A stretch of 64,000 nt of DNA from DASUPK01 sp963831605 (lineage in GTDB: Bacteria > Actinomycetota > Thermoleophilia > Solirubrobacterales > 70-9): positions 124,001 through 188,000 of the forward strand of contig CAWHQR010000008.1 in NCBI GenBank assembly GCA_963831605.1, in the 5' to 3' direction. A program made the position numbers and the translations under genes. This document shows positions 7,869 to 15,248 of the stretch, piece by piece (position 1 is the first letter of the stretch; each line of letters opens with the position of its first letter). The notes under the pieces were generated by a model. The model was not told the DNA's origin and did no database searches. It saw only the letters and a list, made by a program, of their open reading frames with translations.

Positions 7869-9342
7869 GCCGGGCTACTTCCGATGCTTCCGGTCGCTTC
7901 TTCTTGCCGCAGGAGTGCTTCTTGTGCTGCTTCTTGGACTCGGCGGCCCGGTGATGGCGGTGCTTCTTCTTCTTGGCCTTCTTGCACTTGCTTCCCACAC
8001 CGCCGCCGTTCCCGGCGCCACAACCGACGATGGTGGCCGCTGAGTCGACCGAGCTGGTGGCGCCGTTGTAGCCCGTGAAGTCCGCGTGGAACATCGGCGC
8101 GGGCGGCGCGCACAGATCCCGGTTGGCCATCAGCAGGCCCGGGTCCGACGAGAAGGTGAGGCGGAAGTCCGAGATCGGGATGTCGGGTAGCCCGTCGAAC
8201 GTCACGACCTCGCTCAGCGTCAGGCTTCCCTTGAGGAGGAGGTGGAGCTGGCCGTTCAGGTCCAGGCCGACGTCAGGGATCGAACTGCCATTGGAGACCA
8301 GCATCACGTTGCCCGAGAGCGGCACGCTGAGGAGTGGTGAGGCGGCGATCGCCGATCCGACCACCGAGTTCGCCGGACACGAGCCGGCCTGGAAGTCGGC
8401 CGGCAGACAGGTGCTGCCGAGGAGGTTCGCGTTGGCGACGAGATCGTTGGAGGGGACCGCCACCTGCGCCTTGACCAAGCCGGCCTCGTCGAGGTCCTGC
8501 TGGATCGAGGTGACCACGTTGGTCGGCACACGGTTCGGCCCGCCGCCGGTCTGGCCCGGGCCGCCCGCCTGCGCGCTGAACGAGGGTGAGAAGTCCAGGG
8601 CCCCGCAGTTGGTCGGCGTGAAGTGGTTGGTCGCGGTAGCCGAGGTGCTCGAGTAGGAGTCCGCGGCGAACGCGACCGTGTGGTCGGTGCATGAGGTCGG
8701 GTTGCGCATGAACGGGTTGTTCGTGCTGGGGATCCTCCCGTCCAGGGTGAGCGTCATCGAGCTGATGTGAACCGGGACGGTGAGGGGCAGGCCACCGATG
8801 AGAGCCGCCGAGTGAGGAATGTCATGGACGACCGTGTCGAGGCCGAGATCGCTCTGGCGGAGGGACGCACCGGATTGGATGACGGTGGGCGGCAGCAGCA
8901 GCCCATTCAACGGCGCGGGAAGGGAAACCGGCAGGGCGTTGATGACGATGCCGAACCGCGCCGGTTCGCCGGGCTGCGGCGTGATGTTGTAGACGGTGCC
9001 GTTGAGCGTCTGCGGGAGGAGGGCCCCGATCGTGGCATTGGTGGCCACCGTCCCCACCGCCGTGTTCGCCGGGCAGTTGGGGAGCGCGGATGGGTCGCAG
9101 AGCGGTGTCGCCTGCGGGTTGCCGACCTCGCCCGGAGGGAGGGAGATGGTCAGGTCCTTGATGTCGTCGCTGCCCGGCAGCACGACGTTCACAGCGAAGT
9201 CGCTGTGAGCCCCCGCCGCCAGGTTCGATGGCTCAGCGTGGCTCCCGGTCAGGCTGAAGTCCGCCTGTGCCGCCGCCGGAATCACGGCGGTCAGTCCGAC
9301 GATTGCGATGAAAGTCCCGATCAAACTGCGCGGAGTCCGCAT
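7819..9342 (-). CDS. Large exported protein with Lys/His-rich C-terminal region
   Basis: 507 residues. The ATG at 9342 is chosen because GAGGAGGAG lies just upstream and a clean signal peptide follows (RTPRSLIGTFIAIVGLTAVIPAAAQA). The mature part is beta-rich and repetitive: two similar blocks contain CDPSALPNCPANTAVGT and CLPADFQAGSCPANSVVGS, a Cys-x(4-6)-CPAN(T/S)xVG pattern. The end has KCKKAKKKKHRHHRAAESKKQ and more basic residues. No enzyme motif is seen; a surface or cell-wall-associated protein is likely. The frame extends upstream to 10002 but there it overlaps an acyltransferase, so that extension is rejected. Confidence 0.72.
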   Translation of the reverse strand: MRTPRSLIGTFIAIVGLTAVIPAAAQADFSLTGSHAEPSNLAAGAHSDFAVNVVLPGSDDIKDLTISLPPGEVGNPQATPLCDPSALPNCPANTAVGTVATNATIGALLPQTLNGTVYNITPQPGEPARFGIVINALPVSLPAPLNGLLLPPTVIQSGASLRQSDLGLDTVVHDIPHSAALIGGLPLTVPVHISSMTLTLDGRIPSTNNPFMRNPTSCTDHTVAFAADSYSSTSATATNHFTPTNCGALDFSPSFSAQAGGPGQTGGGPNRVPTNVVTSIQQDLDEAGLVKAQVAVPSNDLVANANLLGSTCLPADFQAGSCPANSVVGSAIAASPLLSVPLSGNVMLVSNGSSIPDVGLDLNGQLHLLLKGSLTLSEVVTFDGLPDIPISDFRLTFSSDPGLLMANRDLCAPPAPMFHADFTGYNGATSSVDSAATIVGCGAGNGGGVGSKCKKAKKKKHRHHRAAESKKQHKKHSCGKKKRPEASEVARLSGVRAWRRARRATLR

Positions 9343-9412
9343 CCGGCTCCTCCTCGTTGTCCCCTGTGGCCTCATTACCGATACCCACCCTGGGCTCCAT
9401 GCCCTAAAACCG

Positions 9413-9418
9413 AGTATA
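9413..9418 (-). promoter_or_regulatory. -10 element TATACT for the exported protein gene
   Basis: On the minus strand TATACT lies about 70 bases before the ATG at 9342, leaving a leader with a strong GGAGG-type ribosome site. Confidence 0.4.
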
Positions 9419-9446
9419 TGCAGATCCCCGTTATTGGGGTGCACCT

Positions 9447-10079
9447 CTAGCGGTCCATTGGGGGCTCGACCGGACTGGGCCAGTGAAGATCCCTCGGAGC
9501 CTCTCGCATGCGGATCACCTTCGCCGGGACACCGCCCACGACGGCGTTCGCGGGCACATCGCGGGTCACCACCGAATTCGTGCCGACGATCGAGTTGTCT
9601 CCGACCCGCACCCCGCGCAGGAAGCACGCCCCGTATCCGACCCAGACATTGGAGCCGACCACGCACTCGCGCATGTAGATGCCCTGCTGGCGGATCGGGC
9701 GCTCCACCTCGACGACGCCGTGGTCGAAGTCGATGAACATCGCGCGGTCGGCGATCACGCATTGCTCGCCGATCCGCACGTGCTTGTACGAGGAGATCGT
9801 GCACTCCTGGCCGAAGACGGTCTTCGCGCCGATCTCGACGACGCCCTCGTGGCTGCGAATCTTCGTCCCGTCTCCGATCCAGCAGAAGCGGCCGAACCGG
9901 ATCTCCGCTCCCTTGGCGATCTGCAATTGCAGTCCCCTGCCGAAGAAGACCGGACCATCGGTCTTCCAGCGCCAGCCGGCCGGCGTCAGGAGGCGCCGCC
10001 ACGCGTACCGCCAGAGCAGGCGGGCGTAGGACAGGTTGAGCATGCCATTTCGGCGGTAGAAGCGAAGCGCGCGGAACAC
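9447..10079 (-). CDS. Hexapeptide-repeat acyltransferase
   Basis: 210 residues. From about residue 50 the chain shows left-handed beta-helix periodicity, with hexapeptides such as IGDGTKI, IGAKTV, VGSNVWVGYGACFLRGVRVGDNSIVGTNSVV and the end motif VVGGVPAKVIR. This is the WbbJ/maltose-acetyltransferase type, usually O-acetylating sugars of surface polysaccharides with acetyl-CoA. The N-terminal ~45 residues are basic and amphipathic and may touch the membrane. The acceptor is unknown. It is monocistronic and divergent from meaB. Confidence 0.85.
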   Translation of the reverse strand: MFRALRFYRRNGMLNLSYARLLWRYAWRRLLTPAGWRWKTDGPVFFGRGLQLQIAKGAEIRFGRFCWIGDGTKIRSHEGVVEIGAKTVFGQECTISSYKHVRIGEQCVIADRAMFIDFDHGVVEVERPIRQQGIYMRECVVGSNVWVGYGACFLRGVRVGDNSIVGTNSVVTRDVPANAVVGGVPAKVIRMREAPRDLHWPSPVEPPMDR

Positions 10080-10110
10080 GGGCGGCGATTCTAGGTTCCG
10101 CCCCCGTACC

Positions 10111-10116
10111 TAGACT
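10111..10116 (+). promoter_or_regulatory. -10 element TAGACT, leaderless start of meaB
   Basis: TAGACT ends seven bases before the ATG at 10124, so transcription would start at or next to the start codon. No Shine-Dalgarno sequence is present. An inverted repeat CTAGGT/ACCTAG (10091-10096 and 10108-10113) overlaps it. Confidence 0.6.
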
Positions 10117-10123
10117 GCCCCGA

Positions 10124-11077
10124 ATGGCTCAGAAGACCGAAGAGAGCTTGGCAGAGCGCCTCGTGGCCGGCGACAAGCGAGCTCTGGCCCGCGCCATCAC
10201 CCTGATCGAGAACGACGACCCCGCGGGCTGGGAACTGGTTCGCGAGGTCTTTCCGCGCACCGGAAAGGCTCGGATCGTCGGGTTGACCGGGCCACCCGGA
10301 GTGGGGAAGAGCACGCTGATCGGCGCCCTGACCGCCGAGATGCGCAAGGCCGACCGCCAGGTGGCGGTGCTCTCGATCGACCCGTCGAGCCCCTTCACCC
10401 GCGGTGCCCTGCTGGGGGATCGCATCCGCCTCTCCGATCACTTCCTGGACGCCGGTGTCTTCATCCGCTCGATGGCGAGCCGTGGTGCTCTCGGCGGCCT
10501 CTCCGAGGCCACGCTGCAGGCGGCCCTGTTGATGGACGCCTCCGGCAAGGACGACGTCTTCATCGAGACGGTCGGCGTCGGTCAGGCCGAGATCGACATC
10601 GTCGACCACGGCGACACGATCATCCTGGTCCTGATGCCCGGTTCCGGCGACTCGATTCAGGCACTGAAGGCAGGGGTGATGGAGATCCCGGACATCATCG
10701 TCGTCAACAAGTCGGAACACCCGATGACGGACACGATGATCCGGGAGATCCGCGGGGTGCTCTCGCTCGGGCCCGCCGCGTCGTGGCGGGTTCCGATCGT
10801 CAAGACCGAGGCAACGAAGGGGGAGGGCGTCGCCGAGCTGGCGGAGAAGATCTCCGAGCACCGTGCGCACATCGAGGCCGAGGGCACCCTGGAGGAGCGG
10901 AGGGCGCGGAATCTCCGCAATGAGGTGATGGAGCTGGCGGCATCCCGGATGCGGCGGAGCCTGGAGGAGGCTGTCGCGGACGACCCGTCGATCCGCGAGC
11001 TCCTCGATCGCGTCGTCAAACGGGAGATCGATCCAGCCAGCGCAGCCAAGGACCTGCTGGAGCGTGAGGATGACTGA
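10124..11077 (+). CDS. meaB: MeaB/ArgK-type GTPase, acyl-CoA mutase chaperone
   Basis: 317 residues, a G3E-type GTPase that loads and protects the B12 cofactor of methylmalonyl-CoA-type mutases. P-loop GPPGVGKS at residues 56-63, then DPSSPFTRGALLGDRIR (a family signature), ETVGVGQAE as switch region, and VVNKSE as the NKxD-like guanine specificity motif. A C-terminal helical dimerisation arm follows. The two mutase subunits lie at 20593 and 25575, so the partner is in the same window. Its stop overlaps the start of a small PRC-like gene. Confidence 0.92.
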   Translation: MAQKTEESLAERLVAGDKRALARAITLIENDDPAGWELVREVFPRTGKARIVGLTGPPGVGKSTLIGALTAEMRKADRQVAVLSIDPSSPFTRGALLGDRIRLSDHFLDAGVFIRSMASRGALGGLSEATLQAALLMDASGKDDVFIETVGVGQAEIDIVDHGDTIILVLMPGSGDSIQALKAGVMEIPDIIVVNKSEHPMTDTMIREIRGVLSLGPAASWRVPIVKTEATKGEGVAELAEKISEHRAHIEAEGTLEERRARNLRNEVMELAASRMRRSLEEAVADDPSIRELLDRVVKREIDPASAAKDLLEREDD

Positions 11078-11486
11078 GACGAAGAAGGGTCCGGGCAAGC
11101 CCCCGCTGCCGACCCTGGAGGAGGCGCTTTCCTGGGAGGGAATGCAGATCGACGGTCTCGCCGACAAGACGCTCGGCCGTATCGGGGGCATCCACGTCGA
11201 CGCCGAGGACGGCAATCCGCGCTGGGCGCTGATCCGGCTGGGGCCGCTGGCCGGCTGCACGGCGATCCCCTTCGAGCATGTCGCCGAGGGCGCCGGCCGC
11301 CTCTGGGCCGCCTACGACCGCGATTGGATCCGCGAGGCCCCGCGCTTCCGCCCGAACGAGTCACTCACGGCGCTCCAGGAGCTCGAGCTCTGCGCGCACT
11401 GGGGAATCCAGGAGCGGCAGGGGAGGGCGGCAGAGGTCGCCGAGCGGGACGCCGATGAGATCACCGCGGTCCCGGCCGGGGACTGA
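11070..11486 (+). CDS. PRC-barrel-like small protein
   Basis: 138 residues from ATG 11070, or 140 from GTG 11064; the start overlaps the end of meaB. The segment DGLADKTLGRIGGIHVDAEDGNPRWALI, with IPFEHVAEGAGRLW after it, resembles a PRC-barrel repeat (a small beta-barrel found in RimM and photosynthetic reaction centre H). The C-terminus is helical and acidic. No enzyme function is implied; it may be an adaptor or storage-granule-associated protein. Domain call is tentative. Confidence 0.6.
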   Translation: MTETKKGPGKPPLPTLEEALSWEGMQIDGLADKTLGRIGGIHVDAEDGNPRWALIRLGPLAGCTAIPFEHVAEGAGRLWAAYDRDWIREAPRFRPNESLTALQELELCAHWGIQERQGRAAEVAERDADEITAVPAGD

Positions 11487-11499
11487 CTCCAGCGCCCGA

Positions 11500-12646
11500 C
11501 TACACCCCAAGCTGGCGCGCGATCACCATCTGCTGCACCTCGTCGGTGCCCTCGCCGATGGTGAGGATCTTGGCGTCGCGATAGAAGCGGCAGACCGGGT
11601 ACTCCTCGATGTAGCCGTAGCCGCCGTGGATCTGGACGGCCTCCTCGGTCGCCCGGACGGCGAGGCGGCCGGTGATCAGCTTGGCCTGGGCGGCGGTCAG
11701 TGTGAAGGACTCGCCCCGGTCCTTCTCGATGGCGGCGCGGTAGACCAGCAGCCTCGCGGCCTCTATCTGGGCGGAGAGGTCGGCGATCTTCGCCTGGATC
11801 GCCTGGAACTTGCCGATCGGCTGTCCGAAGGCCTGGCGCTCCTTGGAATATGAGATCGCCTCGTCGAGCGCCCCCTGCGCCAAGCCGACTCCCATCGCCG
11901 CCACGCCGATCCTGCCACCGTCGAGGATCGCTGAGGAACTGCTTGAAGCCGGCGCCGCGCGGCCCGAGCAGGTTGCCCTCCGGAACGCGACAGTCGTCGA
12001 AGGTGAGCGGGCGCGTGTCCGAGGCGTTCCAGCCCATCTTCCGGTAGGGCTCGCCCACGTCGTATCCCGGGGTCCCGTTGGGAACGATGATGTTGGAGAT
12101 CTCCTTGCTGCCGTTCTCCCGGGCGGTGACGGCGGTGATGGTCACGCAGCCCGAGATGTCGGTGCCCGAGTTGGTGATGAACTGCTTCGCCCCGTTGACG
12201 ACCCACTCGCCACCCTCGAGCTCAGCGTGGGTGTGGGTGTTGCCGGCGTCGGACCCCGCCTCAGGCTCGGTGAGGCCGAAGGCTGCGAGCTTCCCCCCGC
12301 TGCAGAGCTGGGGGAGCCAATCATCCTTCTGCTCGTCGGTGCCCCAGAGGTAGATGGGCATCGTCCCGAGCGAGGTGTGGGCGGCCATCGTGATCGCGAC
12401 CGAGGAGTCGATCCTGGTGAGCTCCTCGACGGCCAGCGCATAAGCGAGGGTGTCGGCCCCGCCACCGCCGTACTGCTCCGGGAAGGGGATCCCCATCAGG
12501 CCGAGCTCGCCCATCTTCGCGACCAGCTCGTAGGGGAAGGCCTTGGTCCGGTCGAGCTCCTCCGCGACCGGCTTGACCTCCTGGTTCGCGAAGTCGCGGA
12601 CGGTGTCGCGCAGCAGCCGCTGCTCGTCGCTCAGATCGAAATCCAT
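11500..12646 (-). pseudogene. Acyl-CoA dehydrogenase, single-base frameshift
   Basis: The N-terminal frame runs from ATG 12646 to about 11935 (MDFDLSDEQRLLRDTVRDFA, then AAFGLTEPEAGSDAGNT and WVVNGAKQFITNSG), and the C-terminal frame from there to 11500 (ILDGGRIGVAAMGVGLAQGA, then QIHGGYGYIEEYPVCRFYRD). The GYGYIEEYP Glu after QIHGG is in the position of the catalytic base of short-chain enzymes. Deleting one A after the codons for FKQFL (near 11933) restores 381 residues, the normal length. The enzyme oxidises acyl-CoA to enoyl-CoA and passes electrons to ETF, whose genes are at 27706-29469. Real lesion or indel error cannot be separated here. Confidence 0.85.
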
Positions 12647-12661
12647 GAGGCGGGGGAGTCT

Positions 12662-12690
12662 AGGTCGCTTCGGGCTTCGCCCTACGCTCC
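12662..12690 (+). repeat. Short copy of an intergenic hairpin repeat
   Basis: Contains GGTCGCT, then the hairpin GGGC-TTC-GCCC, then ACGCTCC. It matches the end of the larger repeats at 31190-31268 and 33262-33339. In the copy at 33311-33339 the hairpin is GGCC-TAC-GGCC, a compensated change that keeps the stem. Confidence 0.6.
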
Positions 12691-13161
12691 GACAGCGACC
12701 GGCCTGGTGGTCGCTCCCGGCCCATCGACGGCGCGCGTCTCACGCACCGTCAGCGGCTTCCCGCACTTCGTGCAGATCCGGCGCTCGTCGATCACGCCGC
12801 CGCAGTCGCCCTTGTGGATGACGAGCACGGGGGGGCCGTCGGGCAGCGGCTCGTACTTGTCGCCCCAGAACATCAGCGCCGTCATCACGGGCCAGAGGTC
12901 GAGCCCCTTCTCGGTCAGGAAGTACTCGTATCGCTCGGGCCGCTCGCTGTAGGGACGCCGCTCGATGATGTCCTCGTCCACCATGCGCTGCAGCCGGGAC
13001 GTGAGCACGTTCCGGGCGACGCCCAGGGAGCGCTGCATCTCGGAGAACTTCCGCCGGCCGTGGAAGATCTCCCGCACCACCAGCAGGGTCCACCGTTCGC
13101 CGATCAGCTCGAGGCTTCGCGCGATGGAGCAGGTCTGTCCCTCGTAGTCGTTGCCGAGCAT
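12682..13161 (-). CDS. HxlR family transcriptional regulator
   Basis: 159 residues from ATG 13161. Winged-helix HxlR domain: TCSIARSLELIGERWTLLVV (with the family's conserved Cys near the N-terminus), then FSEMQRSLGVARNVLTSRLQ as recognition helix and a wing at RRPYSERPERYEYFLTEKG. The C-terminus carries HKGDCGG and ICTKCGKPL, a possible zinc ribbon added to the core. The frame is open upstream to 13404, but that would run through the divergent promoter, so the shorter start is used. Two GTTGC-N5-GCAAC dyads lie directly upstream. Confidence 0.88.
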   Translation of the reverse strand: MLGNDYEGQTCSIARSLELIGERWTLLVVREIFHGRRKFSEMQRSLGVARNVLTSRLQRMVDEDIIERRPYSERPERYEYFLTEKGLDLWPVMTALMFWGDKYEPLPDGPPVLVIHKGDCGGVIDERRICTKCGKPLTVRETRAVDGPGATTRPVAVGA

Positions 13162-13183
13162 GAATGTGATCTTCGCACACTCG

Positions 13184-13241
13184 GTTGCGTCATGCAACTC
13201 ACGGTGGTAGGGTCGGGCTCGTTGGAGTTGCGTGAAGCAAC
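13184..13241 (+). promoter_or_regulatory. Promoter with two HxlR-type operators
   Basis: GTTGC-N5-GCAAC occurs twice, at 13184-13198 and 13227-13241, with centres 43 bases apart (about four helical turns). A -35 TTGCGT (13185-13190) inside the first copy and a -10 TAGGGT (13208-13213) are separated by 17 bases and read toward the thioesterase. Repressor binding would cover the -35 and the transcribed start region. Confidence 0.75.
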
Positions 13242-13266
13242 CAACCACACGGAAAGAGGCGCGGTC

Positions 13267-13410
13267 ATGAGAGCACTGCGATTCGAGTTCCATCCAGAGC
13301 AGGTCAAGATCAGCTCCGAGGAGATCCTCGCTGACCTTCGCTATCCACTCCGAAAAGACCGTGAGGACGGCGGGCGCAGGCGCGCCCGCCGCCGCCGGGA
13401 GCATGCGTGA
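13267..13410 (+). CDS. Small 47-residue leader protein
   Basis: ATG at 13267 with GAAAGAGG upstream. The N-terminal 30 residues (MRALRFEFHPEQVKISSEEI and onward) look like ordinary protein; the last third is Arg-rich. Its stop overlaps the GTG start of the thioesterase, so the two would be translationally coupled. It is the first coding sequence after the HxlR-controlled promoter. No family recognised. Confidence 0.45.
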   Translation: MRALRFEFHPEQVKISSEEILADLRYPLRKDREDGGRRRARRRREHA

Positions 13411-13976
13411 GCATTGACACCTCGCCCGATGGGCGAGTGGAGAAGGCCACCGACGCGGCCGAGGCGTTTGCGCACAGCTCGCCCGAGATCACGCGCACCA
13501 GGACTCTGACCTGGCAGGACCCCGTGCCCTCGGCCGCCGCCGGTGCGCAGATGGCCGGCCTCGATTACGTCCGCGCGATCCAGTCGGGCGAGATCCCGCC
13601 CCCGCCGATCGCAGTGGTCATGAACTTCTCGATCGAGGTGCTGGAGGAGGGGAGGGCGATCTTCGTCGGCGAGCCCGGGGAGGAGCACTACAACCCGATC
13701 GGGGTTGTGCACGGCGGCTATGCCTCGACGATCCTCGACTCCGCACTGGGCTGCTCGGTGCACACCACCTGCGCGGCCGGCGTCGGCTACACGAGCCAGA
13801 CCCTCGAGGTGAAGTACCTGCGCCCGATCCTGCGGGACACGGGCGCCGTTCGTGCCGAATCCGTCGTGATCCACAGGGGCCGCAAGACCGCCACGGCCGA
13901 GGCGAAGCTCACCTCCGTCGAGACGGGCAAGCTGCTCGCCACCGGCACCAGCACCTGCCTCCTCTTCGACCTCTAG
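13407..13976 (+). CDS. PaaI-type hotdog thioesterase
   Basis: 189 residues, GTG start overlapping the preceding small reading frame. The hotdog domain covers about 65-185, with NPIGVVHGGYASTILDSALG (the HGG loop and catalytic helix of the PaaI family) and SQTLEVKYLRPIL. Such enzymes hydrolyse acyl- or aryl-CoA. The N-terminal ~55 residues are not part of the fold. It belongs to an operon under the two HxlR-type sites and is followed by a separately promoted SCP2-like gene. Confidence 0.85.
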   Translation: MSIDTSPDGRVEKATDAAEAFAHSSPEITRTRTLTWQDPVPSAAAGAQMAGLDYVRAIQSGEIPPPPIAVVMNFSIEVLEEGRAIFVGEPGEEHYNPIGVVHGGYASTILDSALGCSVHTTCAAGVGYTSQTLEVKYLRPILRDTGAVRAESVVIHRGRKTATAEAKLTSVETGKLLATGTSTCLLFDL

Positions 13977-13983
13977 CCGCTTC

Positions 13984-13989
13984 TACATT
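13984..13989 (+). promoter_or_regulatory. -10 element TACATT before the SCP2-like gene
   Basis: TACATT ends six bases before GTG 13996. The spacer GGGGGA could alternatively serve as a ribosome site in a readthrough transcript from the thioesterase. Confidence 0.45.
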
Positions 13990-13995
13990 GGGGGA

Positions 13996-14424
13996 GTGAC
14001 CGCAAGCAATGGCAGGGCGCCGACGATCCGACTCGGCCGAATGGTCGAGGACGGCGTGGCGCCGAGCATCTTCGGCCTGATCGAGCGCGGCATCGCCCGC
14101 GAGCCGGAGTTGGCGGCCCAGATGCGCGGGCGCGTCGTCTTCCGCTTCGCCGAGGACTTCTCGCCGCTGCGCATCCACTTCAGGCCGCGCAGCGTGGTGG
14201 TCGAGGACGGCGACTCGCGCAAGCCGGATCTGGTCATCTCCGGGCGTCTCCCTGACATCGTCCACTTCGCCACGGTGCCGACCCTCCAAGGCCGCCTGCA
14301 CGGCGTCCCCGATCCGCGCCAGCCTCGCGGCCGCAAGGCGCTGAGGCGACTCGCCGACGGCCGGGTCAGGATCGAGGGCGACCGGGTGCTCGGCCGCCGG
14401 CTGCTGCGCCTACTCGCGGTCTAG
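13996..14424 (+). CDS. SCP2 sterol-carrier-like protein
   Basis: 142 residues. The middle (about 40-125) resembles an SCP2 domain: GRVVFRFAEDFSPLRIHFRP for the beta-sheet, PDLVISGRLPDIVHFATV, then LADGRVRIEGDRVLGRRLLRLL. SCP2 folds bind acyl-CoA or sterol-like lipids, which fits the acyl-CoA neighbourhood. No catalytic residues are expected. The last 4 bases overlap the convergent LamG-like gene. Confidence 0.65.
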   Translation: MTASNGRAPTIRLGRMVEDGVAPSIFGLIERGIAREPELAAQMRGRVVFRFAEDFSPLRIHFRPRSVVVEDGDSRKPDLVISGRLPDIVHFATVPTLQGRLHGVPDPRQPRGRKALRRLADGRVRIEGDRVLGRRLLRLLAV

Positions 14425-15210
14425 CGCTTCTTCTTTTTCTTGCACTTCTTCTTGGCCTCCGCCGCGCGGTGCTTCTTCTTGCGCTTCTTCGTTGTCGTTG
14501 TTGCGGGCGAGGAGGCCGGAGCACCGCAGCGCGGGTTCGCGCCGATCGCCGCGACTTCGGCGCCGGTCAGCACACCGCTGAAGACGCGAATGCAGGAGAC
14601 GGCCCCGGCCGAGTCCTCGTTCGTGGTCGGTGTGTCGTTGTCCTTGAAGAACCGAAGAGTGTCGGCGACCACCGGTTCAGTCTGCTCGGCATTTATCTGC
14701 AGGGACCCATTCACGTAGAACTTGGTCGTCGCCGGTGACGGCGAGCTGGTGATTGCCACGGTCGCGTAGACATTGTTGGCGAAGACCACGGTTGGGCCGG
14801 TCAGACCTCGGGCCAAAGTACCTGGCTTTCCCGTCTTGGATGTAGAAGCCGTCATCAACTGTCCCGTTGGACGGATCGAGGATGCGCCGGTAACCGTCCA
14901 CCGCGTCGAACCTGAAGGTGGTGACGACCGAGTAGGCGGGGCTGGTGCTGCCCAGTCCTGTCGGGGTCATCTTCACGCCGCTGTGGAACGGGAAGGCGAG
15001 GACCTGGCGGGAGGCCCCCATCACAGTGTCGGGTAGGAATGCATTGGTGCCGCCGACGTCGGTGAGCGTCGGACCAGGCCCCGCCGAGGCCCTGGTTCCC
15101 TGCAGCTGGTAGTCGCCGATCAGCGTCGCGGCACCTGCCGTTGGCGCTCCGAGCAGCGCCGTCGCTATCGCCGCGCCACCAAGCAGCGAAATCAGACGAG
15201 CCTTTCCCAT
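14421..15210 (-). pseudogene. Exported LamG-like protein with Lys-rich tail, frameshifted
   Basis: Two frames join into one protein of about 262 residues. First frame (15210 to ~14815): signal peptide ARLISLLGGAAIATALLGAP, then IGDYQLQGTRAS and VVTTFRFDAVDGYRRILDPS, typical of concanavalin A-like (LamG) sheets. Second frame (~14815 to 14421): TVVFANNVYATVAITSS, KFYVNGSLQ, and IRVFSGVLTGAEVAAIG, the last strand of such a domain, followed by KKRKKKHRAAEAKKKCKKKKKR-like residues (positions ~241-262). Removing one G at about 14812-14814 joins the frames. A carbohydrate- or surface-binding role is likely. Confidence 0.75.
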
Positions 15211-15248
15211 GTCATCTCCCTACGTTGCCCCCCGGCTTGAAGCCGACC

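Noticed and set aside
9343..10002. Upstream extension of the exported protein frame to 727 residues
   Set aside because: It overlaps the acyltransferase gene on the same strand; a strong ribosome site and a clean signal peptide at 9342 fix the start.
12814..13266. Plus-strand open frame upstream of the 47-residue protein
   Set aside because: It runs antisense through the HxlR gene and the promoter; only the part from ATG 13267 is plausible.
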